A DNA stretch of 64,000 nucleotides from Cryptomeria japonica (GCF_030272615.1 NC_081406.1:476934900-476998899); one strand, 5' to 3'. Shown: positions 12,166-24,678, counted from the first letter of the stretch. Numbers and translations: made by a program. The notes: generated by a model not told the origin, from the sequence alone.

Positions 12166-13873
12166 AACAAAAAGACGGATACATCTTAGATGCACAAAGA
12201 AATAAACAAATTAAGCTATGAAGAACTCAAATAAACATTTTGACATGGTACATGTGCACTCAAGGCGATTCACAACCACGCTCGAGAAGAAACAATATAA
12301 ATTCGAAGACAAATTAACCAGAACAAAGACAAGTATTTTCCTGACACCTATGTAAAATCTTGCTCCTGTCAAAGCAAACAAAGAAAGAATACGGAACACA
12401 AAACACTTTGCCAATACATCCACCCAAAAGATAATGAAAACAAAACTCTCACAGCAACAAGCAAGGAAGGGAATAACCAAATTCCTCCAAGAGCATTTAC
12501 GACAAAACATACTCAAAGCCCCAAGTAACCAGTAACCTGATAAAAGAATTAAAACCAAGCAAATGTATTAAGCACAGATACATTTCAGAAAGCAAAGCAA
12601 CGAATTCCTTTCCTCAATCAAGACATACAATCTTTCACAAACAATCTTTTCCTTTCAAAATGAAATACATAATAATCGGATTAGAACCACCGACATGGAA
12701 AATTTGAAGCAATGGTGAAAGAAAATCGAACAAGAGTCTAAAGTCGCTAATAAATCCTAGATCCAGCAACAAGCAAATTCAAAAGCCAAGTTTAAATCCT
12801 CCAATGTTTGTAGAAAAATCCACCCTAGATCCAATTTCATAAAATTCAATAATTTCACCAGCAAAAGAACCCCCAGGCAATACCAAAAATCCATTTAAAA
12901 AAAAATTAATCCTCAAAACCATAGCTCATCACAACCAACCCAAAAATAATAAAATTAATAATAAACTTTACCACCCATTACGAAAATCAAGGTAAAATAT
13001 TATTAAATAATATTATTCTCCAAATTCAACCAATAGAAGAAAGGGGTAAGTAAAATAAACAATAAATCAAATAAGTAAAAAGAGTTAACAATTAATTAAA
13101 CCTATAAGAAAGAGGAGTAGGTAAATAAACTATAAAGCAAATAAGTAAAAAGATCAATTAAATAAATAATTAAATAAACCAATAAATTAAATAAATCAAA
13201 TGCACAAATAATATAAATGCTCAATCAAATATAAAGCCTCAACATAACATTAATTTATTTATTTATAACCCCAATAAATAATTATATTTATATTATGATT
13301 AACCAAATTAATTTATACATTAATAAATTATGCATATCAATTAATTAATAATTTAATTAATAATCACAACTCGATAAGGTGCCCCAACATAGGATAAAAT
13401 AAAATACCACATAAAAAACCAACAAGGCAACTCTAACCAAGACTCTAGAACCGACAAGGTACTAGTTAAGCCTAGAGTGTGTGATAGGGTCTTATGTCAC
13501 CTCCGATCAACTTGCCATTGAGATTAAAGACATGCTCAAACCTGTGAAACCAGGTGGAGTCGATGTCTAGTACCTGCACTCCTGCACAACACCAACGTCT
13601 ATACAACAACATATACATTGCAATAATTAGATAGGTGAAAAAGAATCGCAACATTACACCCTCCTCATAAACGAGTGGTATAACATCGTCCCTTTCACGA
13701 ATACAACGATAATACAATCATGGTAATCATAACATCATCATATACATTATTATATCCCTTAAAGCATGAAGTAGGGTTAGCACATAACATGATATCATCA
13801 TAAGCAAATATAAATCTCCACAACATATAATGAGTGCTCACAATTATCCAACATATGTCCAATCATCATAGTC

Positions 13874-13878
<5 letters not shown>

Positions 13879-13912
<34 letters not shown>
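13879..13912. repeat. (AT)n microsatellite
   Basis: Uninterrupted AT dinucleotide run of about 34 bp. Confidence 0.9.
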
Positions 13913-13915
<3 letters not shown>

Positions 13916-14465
13916 TCATCCACATGAAACCATAATATGCCAACTGTCAATATGCAATGTCCAACATCAACTATAAGCATCTGAAATATAATAGAGCCAT
14001 AAGTATCAATCTAAAGCATCATAATAAGTGTAAACTAAGTCCATGAAGTCTATCAATGCATAAAAGAAAGATGAATCAAGGAGGGGCACTACACAAAGGA
14101 TCATGAAAAAGTATTTTGCATTTTCCTTCGGATGAAGATCACAAAGGAGAATTCATATTAGTGATCTATAGAGATAAATGAGAAATATTCAAGCCTTTGC
14201 CATGCATATTGTTGGTTGAAAATTTTGTACACTTGGGGAAATATACAAAATTGTGGTTTCAACCACAACGTGTGAGTAAAACTCTCCTTATTAAGGGAGG
14301 GCTCCCCCTATCTAACTACAACTTTGAAAATAAAATAGGATGGGACAACAATCTTTCTTCTTCTTTCAAGAAAGACAATATCTTTTTCTCTTCATAGAAA
14401 ATAGAAACCAATTTGATATAAAACAACAGTAACAACTTTTGAAATGAAATGAGAGAAAGGAAATG

Positions 14466-14960
14466 AAGTTTCCTGAAAGCTCAAAGACTTCCGTCACTTC
14501 CTTCGGGACGGGACAACAATATCAAGCTCAAAGACTTGATTATTTGAAGTCCTATCTACCCTTTTTTATACTAACACTATCAAGAACAAATTATGACAGC
14601 TCAAAGACTGGAATATCTTATTCTTTTCTACTTAAAACAATGGGAAGTAGTATAAGCTCAAAGACTTACAGCTACTTCTCACAAAATCTGCTCCTAAATT
14701 CTCTTAAGAACAAGTGAAAGCACAAAGACTTACAACTTTTCTCAACAAAATACTTATTTTAATCTATATTAACCTCAAATACTTGCAGCACAAAGACTGC
14801 AAATCAAATTCGATTAAGCTCTTTAAGAAACACTTGCAAGAAAGATAATATAGAACACTAACTCAAGAATGTAGCACAATGACTCAAAGCTTGAGCAATT
14901 TCCTTCTATTCCTTTCAATTATTGAATTTACACATGAAAGCTCAAAGACTTCTTTGCTGT
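14466..14960 (-). repeat. R/U5 array of AAGTCTTTGAGCTT-like units
   Basis: About eight copies of AGCTCAAAGACTT, read on the plus strand, are spaced 40-100 bp apart. Variants include AGCACAAAGACT. They lie downstream of the TATA box in the LTR's transcription direction, so they would be in the transcript. Confidence 0.75.
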
Positions 14961-15020
14961 AAATTTGGCAGAGTTTTTGCTTGCTTTCCAAAAGATAAAA
15001 ATTACAATAGATCCCTCAAG

Positions 15021-15029
15021 TATTTATAG
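15021..15029 (-). promoter_or_regulatory. TATA box of the 14210-17751 LTR
   Basis: Minus-strand CTATAAATA lies within a typical plant context. It fixes the LTR orientation and separates the two arrays. Confidence 0.6.
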
Positions 15030-15659
15030 AAGAGGAGCCCTGAGAAAAAGGTGGGAGGATCCTAACTAATTTGAGAGATTCTCTCAACCACCAAGACTTA
15101 TTCAATAACTAACTATGACTTATTTCAACTACAGTCCTAATTGAACACAACTTGTAGTTGCCTTACATGTAATTACAAATGTGCGAGTAATGACTTATCT
15201 TGCAATTAACAAAAATACTTTTACATGTAACTTGTCAAAACAAAATTATAAATGCATAACTAAAACTATTCCATGTGTCCAAAGACACGACTCTAACTGC
15301 TTCATCCTTTGTCTGTGATGATCTTCATGTCGCTTCAGGATGCTAGAACTTGAAGTATTCTGGATTGGTAAAGACATCTTGAACCGGAACGAGAACTTGC
15401 ATCCTTATCTTCTTGCTTGGGGTAGTACTAGCTTTTCAAGAGGGAAAGGGCTGCCTTCCTCTTTCCATGTCATGACCATATTTGTCTTGAAAGCATTCTG
15501 TGCTCTCAACCAAGAATTGTTGTTGTATCTCTTCTTTGTATCATCCTCCAATCTTGAAATCTGCTTGCAAAATAAGGCCCATGCCTTAATCTATTGATTT
15601 GGTAGGTCGTGTGTGCAAACTGGACTGACAAGGGAAGGGATAAATTGATGCAAAAATAG

Positions 15660-17050
15660 GCTCACAAGTGAATTTCGGGTTCTGGAAGCTGCATTACATG
15701 TGTGGAAAAACAAGAGCATTAACTTGCAATTGTGGAAAACAAACATGCAACTTCATATGCGTAATGGGTAAACACAAGTTTGCACTTGTAATTGGACCTT
15801 TAAAACTCATTTACAAGTGTTTTTTGAGTGCATTTTGGACCAATTTCGGGTTCTGGATGGCTGACCGCAGGTAGACTTTAAATGGGGAAAATGAATGAAG
15901 GTTTGAAATGAGTGGATGAAATTGTGGGAATAAGGATCTTGATATGAGGGAAATGAAGCTTATGACCAAAAACAACAAGTGCGGATGGTTATGAATGGAT
16001 TTTTGAAGAACTTTTCCATGTTGATCATATGAAAAATGGAAAGAACTTTTACTTGTAATCAAGTTTTAAAAACCCGATTTTGGAAAAACAAGCTTTTTCC
16101 AACATTGAAACTTGGAATTTCACCAAAAGATGGTTAATATTTTTCAACCAAAGGGGTAGATCAACTATTTTCATCTTACATGCAATCGGGTATTTAAATC
16201 CCGAATGCAAGTAAAAAGGGAAAATGGGGAAAGACAATGCAATTTGCAAATTGCTTTGCAAACTTGGAACAAAGGGGAAAATCTCTCACAAAACCGATTT
16301 TAGGCAAGAACAAAACAAAACATATAACTATCGTGAAGAGAGAATCTCTTATAGACAAAAGAAGAAGATTCAAACCCTAGCCATGTTTTTGAAAAAACGC
16401 CAAATGTATCAAAATGGCCATTAAAAGCATGAAGAATCGGTCAAGTAAAGCACCCAACCTCCATGCCTAGGCAAGACAAGCCAAAACGATTTAGGAAAGA
16501 CAAGATTCGTGGCACTTGAATGAGGCAAATCGTGGCATTTTTCAAAAACGTTTTTGTTGTCAAAACCCCATAAAACCAGCTATAATGTTTTCCAAATGAC
16601 ATGAAGAGAGTTGGAAAATGTATGAAAATAGCAAGAAATCCAAAACGCCTTCCTCCTCGAATTTCTCCACAAAAATTGTTGGAAATCTTCAACAAAATCC
16701 TCCAATATTGCTGGTCGGGTTTTTGGGAAAGAACAACAAGTTTAAAATTGCATGCAACAAGAAAAATTGGGTTTCTGAGAGCAAACAACAAGGTTAAAAT
16801 GTTACTTTTTCCATCAACAAGGCAAAATCGGGTTTTAAAAATCCAATTACAAGTTTAAAATGTCACTTTTTCCATCAACAAGGCAAAATCGGGTTTTAAA
16901 AATCCAATTACAAGTTTAAAATTCCCCAATTTGCACTTTATGGAGAAAATCGGGTTTTTGGGCCAAATAGCAAGTTTAAAATGTCACTTTATTTCAGTTC
17001 TAGGCAAAATCGGGTTTTGGAGAGAGATGTGCAAGTTACAAATTACTTGT
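15660..17050 (-). repeat. U3 array, AAATCGGGTTTT / TTACAAGTTTAAAA units, period about 60 bp
   Basis: Units contain CAAAATCGGGTTTT next to TTACAAGTTTAAAATG. Two adjacent units at 16796-16857 and 16858-16919 are almost identical (period about 62 bp). Further diverged units lie at 16949 and 17007 and back to about 15660. The array fills most of U3. Confidence 0.8.
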
Positions 17051-17841
17051 AAAGGGAAAATAAAATCCCTTCTACAAGTTTTAATAATTTGCACATATGT
17101 AATAGGGGTTTAAAATCCCTATTACAAACAAAAGACATTAAAAGAGGGGTTTTAGAAAATAATTACAAGTTAACTTGTAACTTATCCAAAAAATCCCTAT
17201 TATGACTTAAAAAGCCAAAAAGCATCAAGGGGGAAATAAAAAGTAAGTTACAAGTTCTTTTTTCAATAAAGTGCACTTGTAATTAGCCAAAAATTTCCCT
17301 ACAAAGACCAAAACAAAGGAAATCATTAAAACTTGCAATTCAAGGAAAATTTCCCACCTGCAGTCAGGGAGAAAAAACCCAAAATTGAAGGAAAGACATA
17401 GCAAATGAACCCAGAATGCGACGAAATTCGAAATGTGGTTCGAGGATGGACTGAGGATTAAGCCAACCCAAGGATTAGGCGAAATTCTGCCTCAAGAAGC
17501 ATGCCATAGAGTAAAATTTTCAACTTGTAGTGACTGTTCTGAAACCCGAAATTGCACAGAAAGATAAGAAAAGGAAGACCAAAACTCACCAAAACTTGGA
17601 CAATGATGGCAATGACACCCCTGATGATTTGACACTATCAAATGTGAGTTTGGTACCTCGTAAAACGTGCCTTGGAGATAAAATTGACACGTTTTAGGCA
17701 AAAATTTATAGGGGTTGTCACATTTTTGAGAATCCAAAAATGAGGACAACACATATCTCAAGTGCCATTAGCAATGTCCTCTAATGCAAAAAGAAGGGGC
17801 CTCAACATGAAGCTGATGAACAATGACAAAGACATATTTAG

Positions 17842-18799
17842 CTATGTAACCTGGGGATGCGTCCCTGACCTGAAAACCCCCCTCCCAGTCCCGGGGACGT
17901 TTCAGGGACTTGGGGACGGCCAGGGGACGTTTCCCCCTATCCCCAAATTGCCAAGAATTTAGAGGGGACATCCCAAAACGGGGGGACGTCTGCCCTAGCT
18001 GTGGGGGACGTTCGTACGTCCCAAGGACGGTGAGACGTTCCCCACATCTAAGACTATTAAAAAATATTAAAAAAAAAAAATGTCTTATTTTCAATTTTTT
18101 TTTTAATCTTCTAATATGGGCCCCTATTAATTCAAATTGTTATTAAAAAAATTAAAAGGCAACATTAATTAAATTTTAAATTTATTAAAATTTAATTCAT
18201 ATCAAACGTTTAAGTTTAATTTATATTATAAATAGAAAATATTATATTGTTAAACATTTAAAATTTTAAAAGTAATAAATAATAAATAATAAATAGGAAA
18301 TCAAAATAATAAAATATTAATTCATTAGTATTATTTTGATTTTCATATCATAATTGACAATGAAACTATATGGTAGTAGTGTAGCCTTTGGACATTTGGA
18401 CATTTTGTATGTTATTTCTTTAATATCTATTATGATATGCATATTGACAATGTGAATGAATTGAAATTCTGAATTATGAATGCATAATTGCATATCGAGT
18501 ATTAACAATGTTGTATGTTCAGAATTTACATTCTAAAATGTTTTCATAGTATCATACACATGCTATATCCATCTTTTCATATGAATATAATGTATATAAT
18601 ATATATATGCATCCTTTATCCATGTTTTCATATGAACATTTAGAATTTTCCTATATATTTTAAAATTTCCCTATATTTTATATAGTCGTCCCCTTTGCCA
18701 TCCCCCCGTCGTTCCCAAATTTGGCAAAAAAAGTTGCCTGCCCGAAACGCATCCCGCCGTCCCCTACCGTCCCTGTCTCGAAAACTCTGGGTAACATAG
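17842..18799. mobile_element. Non-autonomous hAT-like element, 958 bp, GGGGACG subterminal repeats
   Basis: Terminal inverted repeats read CTATGTAACCTGGGG at the left and, reversed, CTATGTTACCCAGAG at the right. The flanks ATATTTAG (17834-17841) and ATATTTAT (18800-18807) form an 8-bp duplication with one mismatch, as expected for hAT. Both ends are crowded with GGGGACG/CGTCCCC words; the centre is AT-rich and has no transposase. It is probably mobilised in trans by an autonomous relative. Confidence 0.8.
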
Positions 18800-18807
18800 A
18801 TATTTAT

Positions 18808-18989
18808 TACAAGAGAGGAAGCCTTGCTAAGTCAAAAAGCAAAATAAAGAGCTAAGGAGGATGCTCTTAGAAATTGTATGAACCAAAGAAGCAGCTTAGT
18901 GAGGGGCTCATAGGAAAAGATGCCATAAGAATCTAGATGAATAAGAGAACATCAATTGCGAGTTTGAGAAGCATAGAACTGCCATAAAA
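18808..18989. other. Unassigned sequence left of Copia-1
   Basis: About 180 bp of AT- and purine-rich DNA between the hAT-like element and the Copia-1 LTR. It shows no match to Copia reverse transcriptase, although it is where the missing 3' half of Copia-2 would be expected if Copia-1 had simply inserted into it. Confidence 0.4.
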
Positions 18990-20886
18990 TATAGATAAGC
19001 AAACAAGAAATTTAAAGAAAACAAGAAGATAGGCATCAAGACTCAAACACCAGATTTCTCATGGAAAACCCTTTCAGGTAAAAAACACGACATACAAAGA
19101 TTTCATCAACAAAAGTGGGCACCAACCCAAAATACACAAGTGAGCACCAACTCTCCTGCACTGATGAAACACCCACTCCACTAGAAAAAGGCACCAACCT
19201 CAATATTTCATAAATGTCTTTCAACTTTAAGTTTGTGGTACTCTTTGTTTCATAGCTTCAATAATCTGATTTTTAAACTCCAAAAAGACTCCACAAACAG
19301 CACTACTAACCTTTTAATTTTTGAAACCACACCATATCACATACCCCTGTACCTGCATGCTTAGCACAACACTGCTGCTCAAGATTGCTTGTTCTGTATT
19401 ATCTTGTTTTAGAAGTAAAAACGGTCACTGTACTTAAAATTCTGTGACTCAATATATTTCAAAATAATATCCACTACAATATTCAAACATTGCTTCAAAG
19501 TCTCACAAAAAAATTTCGTTCTACAAAACTGGACTGCAATGATCTTCTTATCTCTACATATCTGCTTTTGCCTCCTTTTTTACACAACATGTACAGTTAA
19601 CAGCCACACCATTATATAGTCTCATATTGCATTGAGACATCGTTCTCTATTTTATTCAAAACTCATGCTCAAGTTCATAACATCTCAAAGTCTCAAGAAA
19701 ACTCTAACAAAAATAAGAGATAGCAGCCTCTGTTTTTAATTCAAATCTCTTTATATCAATCACCATACTTGACTTACATACTCGATAAAAACTCCACACT
19801 AGTCTGTAGTCAATAAAAAAAAATCACTCCACTTTCATGGCCTTTGCATTAAAAATGCTTTTACACTGATTTTGAAGCACGGTATCATTATCACACAAAC
19901 CCATGATTTCCACCTCATAAAAACGACAGTCCTCATCACCGTCAATGTTGCCAAGGCATATTTACCTCGGACTTTATTTGGTGAACAATATTATTAGCAT
20001 GACTTTGGCAACCTGTCAGCAATGACACACGACTTCACCCCCACGTTCACTGTCAGAAATGTTTTATAGGAAAAGAATATACGACCCAAACTTTTTCCTA
20101 TAAACAGTTAATGCTCCAGGTGTAAATGTTCGCTTACCTTCTTTTGAACTGATAAAAAAACACGACTCCATCATGCCATTGTCTTCTATTATGCCCGACT
20201 TTCTTCATTTAAAAACTTCCACCAATCATATGTAACATATCTTCAAATATAATAGACTTCGTCAAAAATAATGAATGCGGCTTGACTCATATATCAACGC
20301 AATTTTGAATAGCTGGAATAAAACTTACGAAAAGAATCCATTATTAAATGACTCCCATATCTCCACGTTTTTTTGTCTCCTCACGACACAAAAAAGATAA
20401 TGCATAGCTGTGTAAATTACTCCACATTCTCATTCATATGCACATCTCCTTTTTTTGTCTTCTTTGCAGCAAATGTTACAAAGTTCAAACACCGCCTAGT
20501 TCAAAGACACGTTACACCGAAGATGAAGACATCACACCAAATAATTAATTATTTTTCAAAGAAGCCACCATAATTAAGATTCCAAATTTGAACAGTCATC
20601 TGCTGGCAAGGAAATTTGACTAAGCAAAGGTGGACAAGCAAGCAGCTCAAACCAAATAGACAAATAGCTCAAGCAACCATCCGAGTAGCTCAAATAGACT
20701 AGCAAGGAGCTCACGCAGCTCAACCAAGTATCCATGCACCTCAACCAACCAATCAAGCAGTTGAAACACACAACCAACCAGCTCAAGCACCTCAAGTAGA
20801 CAACCAGGCAACACAATCTATTACTTTGAGTAATCCTTTGAGATTTGTATGGTCATCCTTTGACATCAATGAAAAAATATCCAACA
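18990..20886 (-). repeat. Copia-1 3' LTR
   Basis: This is the left copy of a direct repeat with 29150-31119, in the minus orientation. It starts TGTTGGATATTTTTTCATTG at 20886. The two copies align over nearly all their length, with many substitutions and small indels, so the insertion is old. The low-coordinate edge is approximate because similarity fades near the shared AGAAATTTAAAGAAAAC (about 19005). A CAAGCAGCTCAA array occupies 20630-20800. Confidence 0.85.
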
Positions 20887-20899
20887 ATCTCCCACTTTG
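20887..20899 (-). other. Polypurine tract of Copia-1
   Basis: Minus-strand CAAAGTGGGAGAT lies directly before the 3' LTR start TGTTGG. This is the classic Copia polypurine primer for plus-strand DNA synthesis and fixes both the LTR edge and the element's orientation. Confidence 0.85.
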
Positions 20900-21108
20900 T
20901 AATTGATGGCAATTCCAACTGCAACCAACCTAAAAACAAAACGATGCTGCTCCCCCTGAATTACTACTCTTGAATTACTACTACCCCTTTGACATCAATG
21001 ACTGATTTCAATCTGCAAAACTGAACTGGGGCATAAAATGTGACAATAGATACCCCCTTTGAGTAAAACAATACTTCAATGGTGTAGTGAGATCACTTCC
21101 AACTTCTG

Positions 21109-21655
21109 TCACAAACATTCAAAAGCATCTCTTGGCAAAGGTTTGGTGAACAAATCTGCAATATGTTCTTTAGTAGAAACATATTTCAGTTTAACCTCCT
21201 GATTAGTCACTTGTTCTCTCAAAAAATGATACTTCATAGGAATATGCTTAGTCCTAGAGTGCAAAACAATATTTTTAGAGATGTTTATAGCACTCGTATT
21301 ATCATAGAAAATAAATATAGGATGACTGAATTCTTCCTTCATATCTCTCAATGTCTGCTTCATCCAAAGGATCTGTGTGCAACATGACACAGTTGCAATA
21401 TACTCCACTTCAGCTGTAGATAAAGAAGTAGATACTTGCTTTTTACTTAGCCACGAAACTAAGTAACCACCATGGAAGAAAGCACCTCCACTTGTGCTCT
21501 TCCTATCATCAATTGAGCCACCCCAATTTGCATTTGTATAAGCTGCGAGTGTGAAATCATTGCCTCTAGGATACCAAAGCCCATAATCCATAGTACTCTT
21601 AAGATACTTGTAAATTGTTTTAATAGCATGATCATGAATTTCTTTTGGAGTAGCC
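21109..21655 (-). pseudogene. Copia-1 RNase H domain (decayed)
   Basis: This is the C-terminal part of a Ty1/Copia polyprotein. The RNase H would degrade the RNA strand of the RNA-DNA hybrid during reverse transcription in the cytoplasmic particle. Visible family motifs, in order, are DRKSTSGGAFF, SWLSKKQ, STAEVEYIA, YDNTSAI, RTKHIPMKYHFLRE and DLFTKPLPRDAFECL. The first catalytic-region residue is changed (NANWGGS where DADWAG is usual), which suggests loss of function. The upstream join to the reverse transcriptase needs a frameshift near 21600. The frame ends about 220 bp before the 3' LTR, as expected for Copia. Confidence 0.93.
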
Positions 21656-22630
21656 TAGAATCTAGCAACATATCCAACAACTTGCATTATGTTAGGTCTA
21701 TTGGTTGTAACATACAACAAATTTTCTATCATGGATCTATAAAGTGTTTGATTAGCATTTGAAGACTCATCATCTTTACTAAGTTTACATCCTAATACCA
21801 TAGGAGTGCTTACAGGGGTACAATCCTCCATCTTAAACCTTTTTAATATCTTTATGTACTTAGTTTGGGAAATAAAGATACCTTTCTTAGATTGATGAAT
21901 TTGTAGGCCAAGGAAGAAAGACAATTCTCCCAACATAGACATTTCAAACTCCATCTTCTTGTTTGTAGCAAAAACTTTGCACATCTATTCACAATCACTA
22001 CCAAAAATCAAATCATCAACATAGACTACTACAATCAGCATGTGATTACCTTCTTCTTTCACATATAAGTTACTGTTCGCTATTCCTCTTTTGAATCCTT
22101 GCTGCTATAAATAATGGTCAAGCCTATCATACCAAGCATGAGGCGCTTGTTTAATGCCATAAAAGACCCTTTTCTGCTTGCAAACATAGTATGATTTTCT
22201 GATAACACAAATCCATTAGGTTGTTCTACATAAACTTCTTCATTCAATTTACCATTCAGAAAGGCAGATTTGAGATCCATTTGAAAAATCTAAAACCTTT
22301 AAAAGAAGCAAAGGCTAAGAATATTTTGATTGCTTCTAAAGAAGCAACAGGAGCAAAGGTTTCATCGAAATCAATACCTTTTACCTGGGCACATCCTTTA
22401 CACACAAGCCTTGTCTTGTTTCTCACCACTTGGCCATTTTCATTTGACTTGTTTCTGTAGACCCATTTTGTACCAATCACATTCTTGTCTTTAGGCCTTG
22501 GGACAAGTTCCCAAGTTCCACTCTTTTGGATCTGATCTAGCTCTTCTTTCATAGCCACTACCCAAGACTTGTCTTCTGCCGCCTCTTCAAAGCTTTTTGT
22601 TTCAATCATGGAGATCAAAGAGATGTCTTC
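21655..22630 (-). pseudogene. Copia-1 reverse transcriptase (decayed)
   Basis: This is the reverse transcriptase domain of a Ty1/Copia element. N-terminal motifs are GTWELVPRP, NVIGTKWVYRNK and DFDETFAPVA, followed by the conserved [21 protein letters not shown] block with its catalytic Asp. The YVDD active site is coded at 22012-22023. The C-terminal part shows LGELSFFLGLQI, STPMVLG and YRSMIENLLYVT. The domain is broken into several frames: near 22270 the frame changes after FKGFRFF, and near 22130 after the MFASRKG block. A stop lies near 21985. Order and spacing are normal for the family, so only point decay separates it from a working enzyme. Confidence 0.93.
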
Positions 22631-22731
22631 ATCCTCATAATAATTAACATTCCTTCTTGTGGCTCTAGGTCTGTCCTCTTGAAGAATTTGATTGATTGGA
22701 TGATTCTTTTGAACAAACTTGGAAGATGTCT

Positions 22732-23800
22732 TTAAAGGGGTTTTAATTGTTGTCTTGTTTTGATTATGTGATGGAGTGTACCTAGTCGAAGTTTCCGTTG
22801 TCCCAAACTGATTATTAGCTGCCTCAACATCAAGATGTGTCTCAACTGCTTCATTTTGACTAATCTCAAGAGTGTTACCAGCATTACTACTTGCTGTCCC
22901 AGCTTAGCATTAGTGCTTTCCACAATCTTATGCAATCTTTTGTTAAAACATTTATAAGCTTTGCTTTTGAAAGAATATCCTAAAAAGATACCTTCATTAG
23001 TTCTAGGATCAAACTTACCAAGATTATCTTCATCTCTTTTAATGTAAAAAGGGCTGCCAAAAACTTTAAAATATTTAACCGAGTATGCCTTACCATTCCA
23101 TAGTTCATATGGTGTCCTTTCATGCTTTGCTCTAATCAGCCCTCTGTTCTGAATGTAGACAACTGTATGGATTGCTTCCTTCCAAAAACAATCACTCACT
23201 TTTGAGTCATTCATCATGCTACGTGCCATTTCTTGTACTCCTCTATTCTTCCTCTCAATAACACCATTTTGTTGAGGTGTTTTAGCTGCTGAATACTTTC
23301 TTTTGATTCCATGTTTCTCACAAAAACTTATGAAGTCATTGGATGTAAACTCTTCTCCATTGTCGGAATGTAGACACTTGATTTTCAAACCTTTCTTATT
23401 TTCAACCAAAGCTTTAAATTCTCTAGAGCTTCTGATTTCTCCTTCAAAAAAGTATCCCAAATAATACATGAATAATCACTAATCAAAAGCATAAAATATT
23501 TTTCACCTTGCATGCTGCAGTTCTTGTGGGACTACACAGGTCAGTGTTTATCAGCTCAAGAGGTTTTGTGCTTGAATAGCCCTTTGATTTGAAGCTTCTC
23601 CTAGTTTGTTTGCCTAGTTGTGTCAGAAGGTTTAGTAAGCTGTGGCATGCCTCTAACAACTTCCTTTCTGCTGACCTGAATGAGACTATAAAAATACATG
23701 TGCTACAATCTCCTGTGCCATAACCATGTTTCACTCTTAACATCATAAAGCATATACAAGTTGATAGCTGCCCTACTAGCATTAGCAATGTGGACGCCAT
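22732..23800 (-). pseudogene. Copia-1 integrase (decayed)
   Basis: This is the integrase of a Ty1/Copia element, placed before the reverse transcriptase as is diagnostic for Copia rather than Gypsy. The three acidic residues of the DDE core can be seen: Asp in INTDLCSP (about 23545), Asp in LHSDNGEEF (about 23365) and Glu in NGVIERKN (about 23255). Downstream are the usual YELWNGK, KVFGSPFYI and GIFLGYS blocks. The zinc-binding N-terminus (23600-23800) is scattered over frames, and the core is split by a frameshift with stops at about 23470-23530. A stop near 22905 interrupts the C-terminal linker. Confidence 0.93.
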
Positions 23801-23844
23801 CTTTACTAATTTTACAACAATTTGAACTGAAAATTAAGTTTTCC

Positions 23845-24345
23845 CTAATCACATAATTGATTTACACTCAACAAATTGTGTTTCAAACCTTCTACAAACA
23901 AAACATTTTCAACTTTTGTTTCGCCATCATTCAACATTAATGTACCTGTAATTGCCACATTTGTTGATGAATGACCTCCAAACCTCACCTTGCCTCCATT
24001 ACATATCTTGAGAGTCAAAAACTTACTCTCATCTCTAGTCATATGTTTGGAGCAACCACTATCAACATACCAAATATCTTTCTCATTTTGTGCAAGAAGA
24101 GCTGTTTGCACAATCGGGGATTCTATTGGAACTTGTTTCTCCTTTTCCCTCCAAACTTTGGTACTTACCCTTGCTTTGACCTTTGAATCCTTCTTAGAAA
24201 AATCTGCCATACCACTTTTACAATCTCTTGCATTGTGACCAAAGTTATTACATTTGTAACATACAACATTGTGATTTTTTAATGGAGCAAAAGAGTTTCT
24301 ACTCATAAATCTGAGATCATTTCTAGTAGACACTCTACAGTTCAT
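23845..24345 (-). pseudogene. Copia-1 gag zinc knuckle and protease (partly open)
   Basis: An open stretch of 166 residues holds a CCHC zinc knuckle (CYKCNNFGHNARDC, near residues 29-42) that would bind the element's RNA. About 50 residues later comes the aspartic protease active site in WYVDSGCSKHMT (about 24060), the Copia form of D-S/T-G. After that the FGGHSS, GTL and VENVLFVEGLKHNLLSV blocks match the usual protease C-terminal region. It is the longest well-preserved part of Copia-1. A stop near 24375 separates it from the rest of gag. Confidence 0.92.
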
Positions 24346-24372
24346 TGCTTTGTGTCCAAAATAATTATTAGC

Positions 24373-24673
24373 TTAGCAATAACCATAAAATAAAAAGTTA
24401 TTAAACTTGGTCATTTGTGCTTGCCTTGATATTGGAGACTTATTGAAGGCATTATGTCTGATTTTAGACGTTAAATCGGAATCATCATCTGAAGTGTCAC
24501 TTGATACTTGTTTACCTTTCTTCGATGCTTTAAAGGCATTCTCCCTCTTTGATGAATATTTAGTATTCGTCCTCATCTCATAAGTTGTCAAAATGCCATG
24601 AAGCTTGTCAATAGACATTTTGTCAAGATCGACCATTTCTTCTATAGCTGAAATTTTTGCATCATACCTTAAA
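24373..24673 (-). pseudogene. Copia-1 gag, C-terminal half of the capsid region
   Basis: The capsid-like (UBN2 family) segment shows LRYDAKISAIEEM, DLDKMSIDKLHGILTTYEMR and a Lys/Ser-rich linker. The reading frame is cut at 24678 by the giant LTR inserted at 24679-28727. The preceding half of the domain resumes at 28733. Removing the insert and one target duplication brings the two halves back into the same frame at the expected position of the domain. Confidence 0.93.
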
Positions 24674-24678
24674 GGTAG
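24674..24678. repeat. Target duplication, left, of giant-LTR copy C
   Basis: GGTAG directly before the LTR start; its partner is TGTAG at 28728-28732 (4 of 5 identical). The Copia-1 frame is consistent with GGTAG being the original target. Confidence 0.85.

Larger units (their letters stand above)
11078..14204. other. LTR-like debris with a GGCGCATAC motif array, no gene recognised
   Basis: No coding domain was seen. An LTR-like terminus on the minus strand, TGTAGTGCCCCTCC, starts at 14093, but its partner end was not located. Positions 11897-12165 carry about ten copies of (T)GGCGCATAC or GGCGCTTTT. Positions 12900-13390 are very AT-rich with recurring AATAAATAA words. An (AT)n microsatellite lies at 13879-13912. 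The open stretches at 12211-12558 and 13472-13717 on the minus strand show no recognisable domain. Confidence 0.45.
14210..17751 (-). repeat. Solo LTR, 3542 bp, perfect target duplication, two internal motif arrays
   Basis: On the minus strand it starts TGTTGTCCTCATTTTTGG at 17751 and ends CAACCAACA at 14210. Flanking CATAT is identical on both sides (14205-14209 and 17752-17756). A minus-strand TATA box at 15021-15029 divides it into a U3 of about 2.7 kb and an R/U5 of about 0.8 kb. U3 holds an AAATCGGGTTTT array and R/U5 holds an AAGTCTTTGAGCTT array. No gag or pol is present, so it is a solo LTR of unusually large size. Confidence 0.85.

Noticed and set aside
12211-12558. Minus-strand Cys/Phe-rich open frame
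   Set aside because: No domain, unusual composition, next to a motif array; probably chance in LTR-derived DNA.
11277-14093. A single LTR between TGTGACATCTACCC (11277) and the minus-strand TGTAGTGCCCC (14093)
   Set aside because: No matching 5-bp duplication was found (CAAAG on the right has no partner), so the left edge is unsupported.
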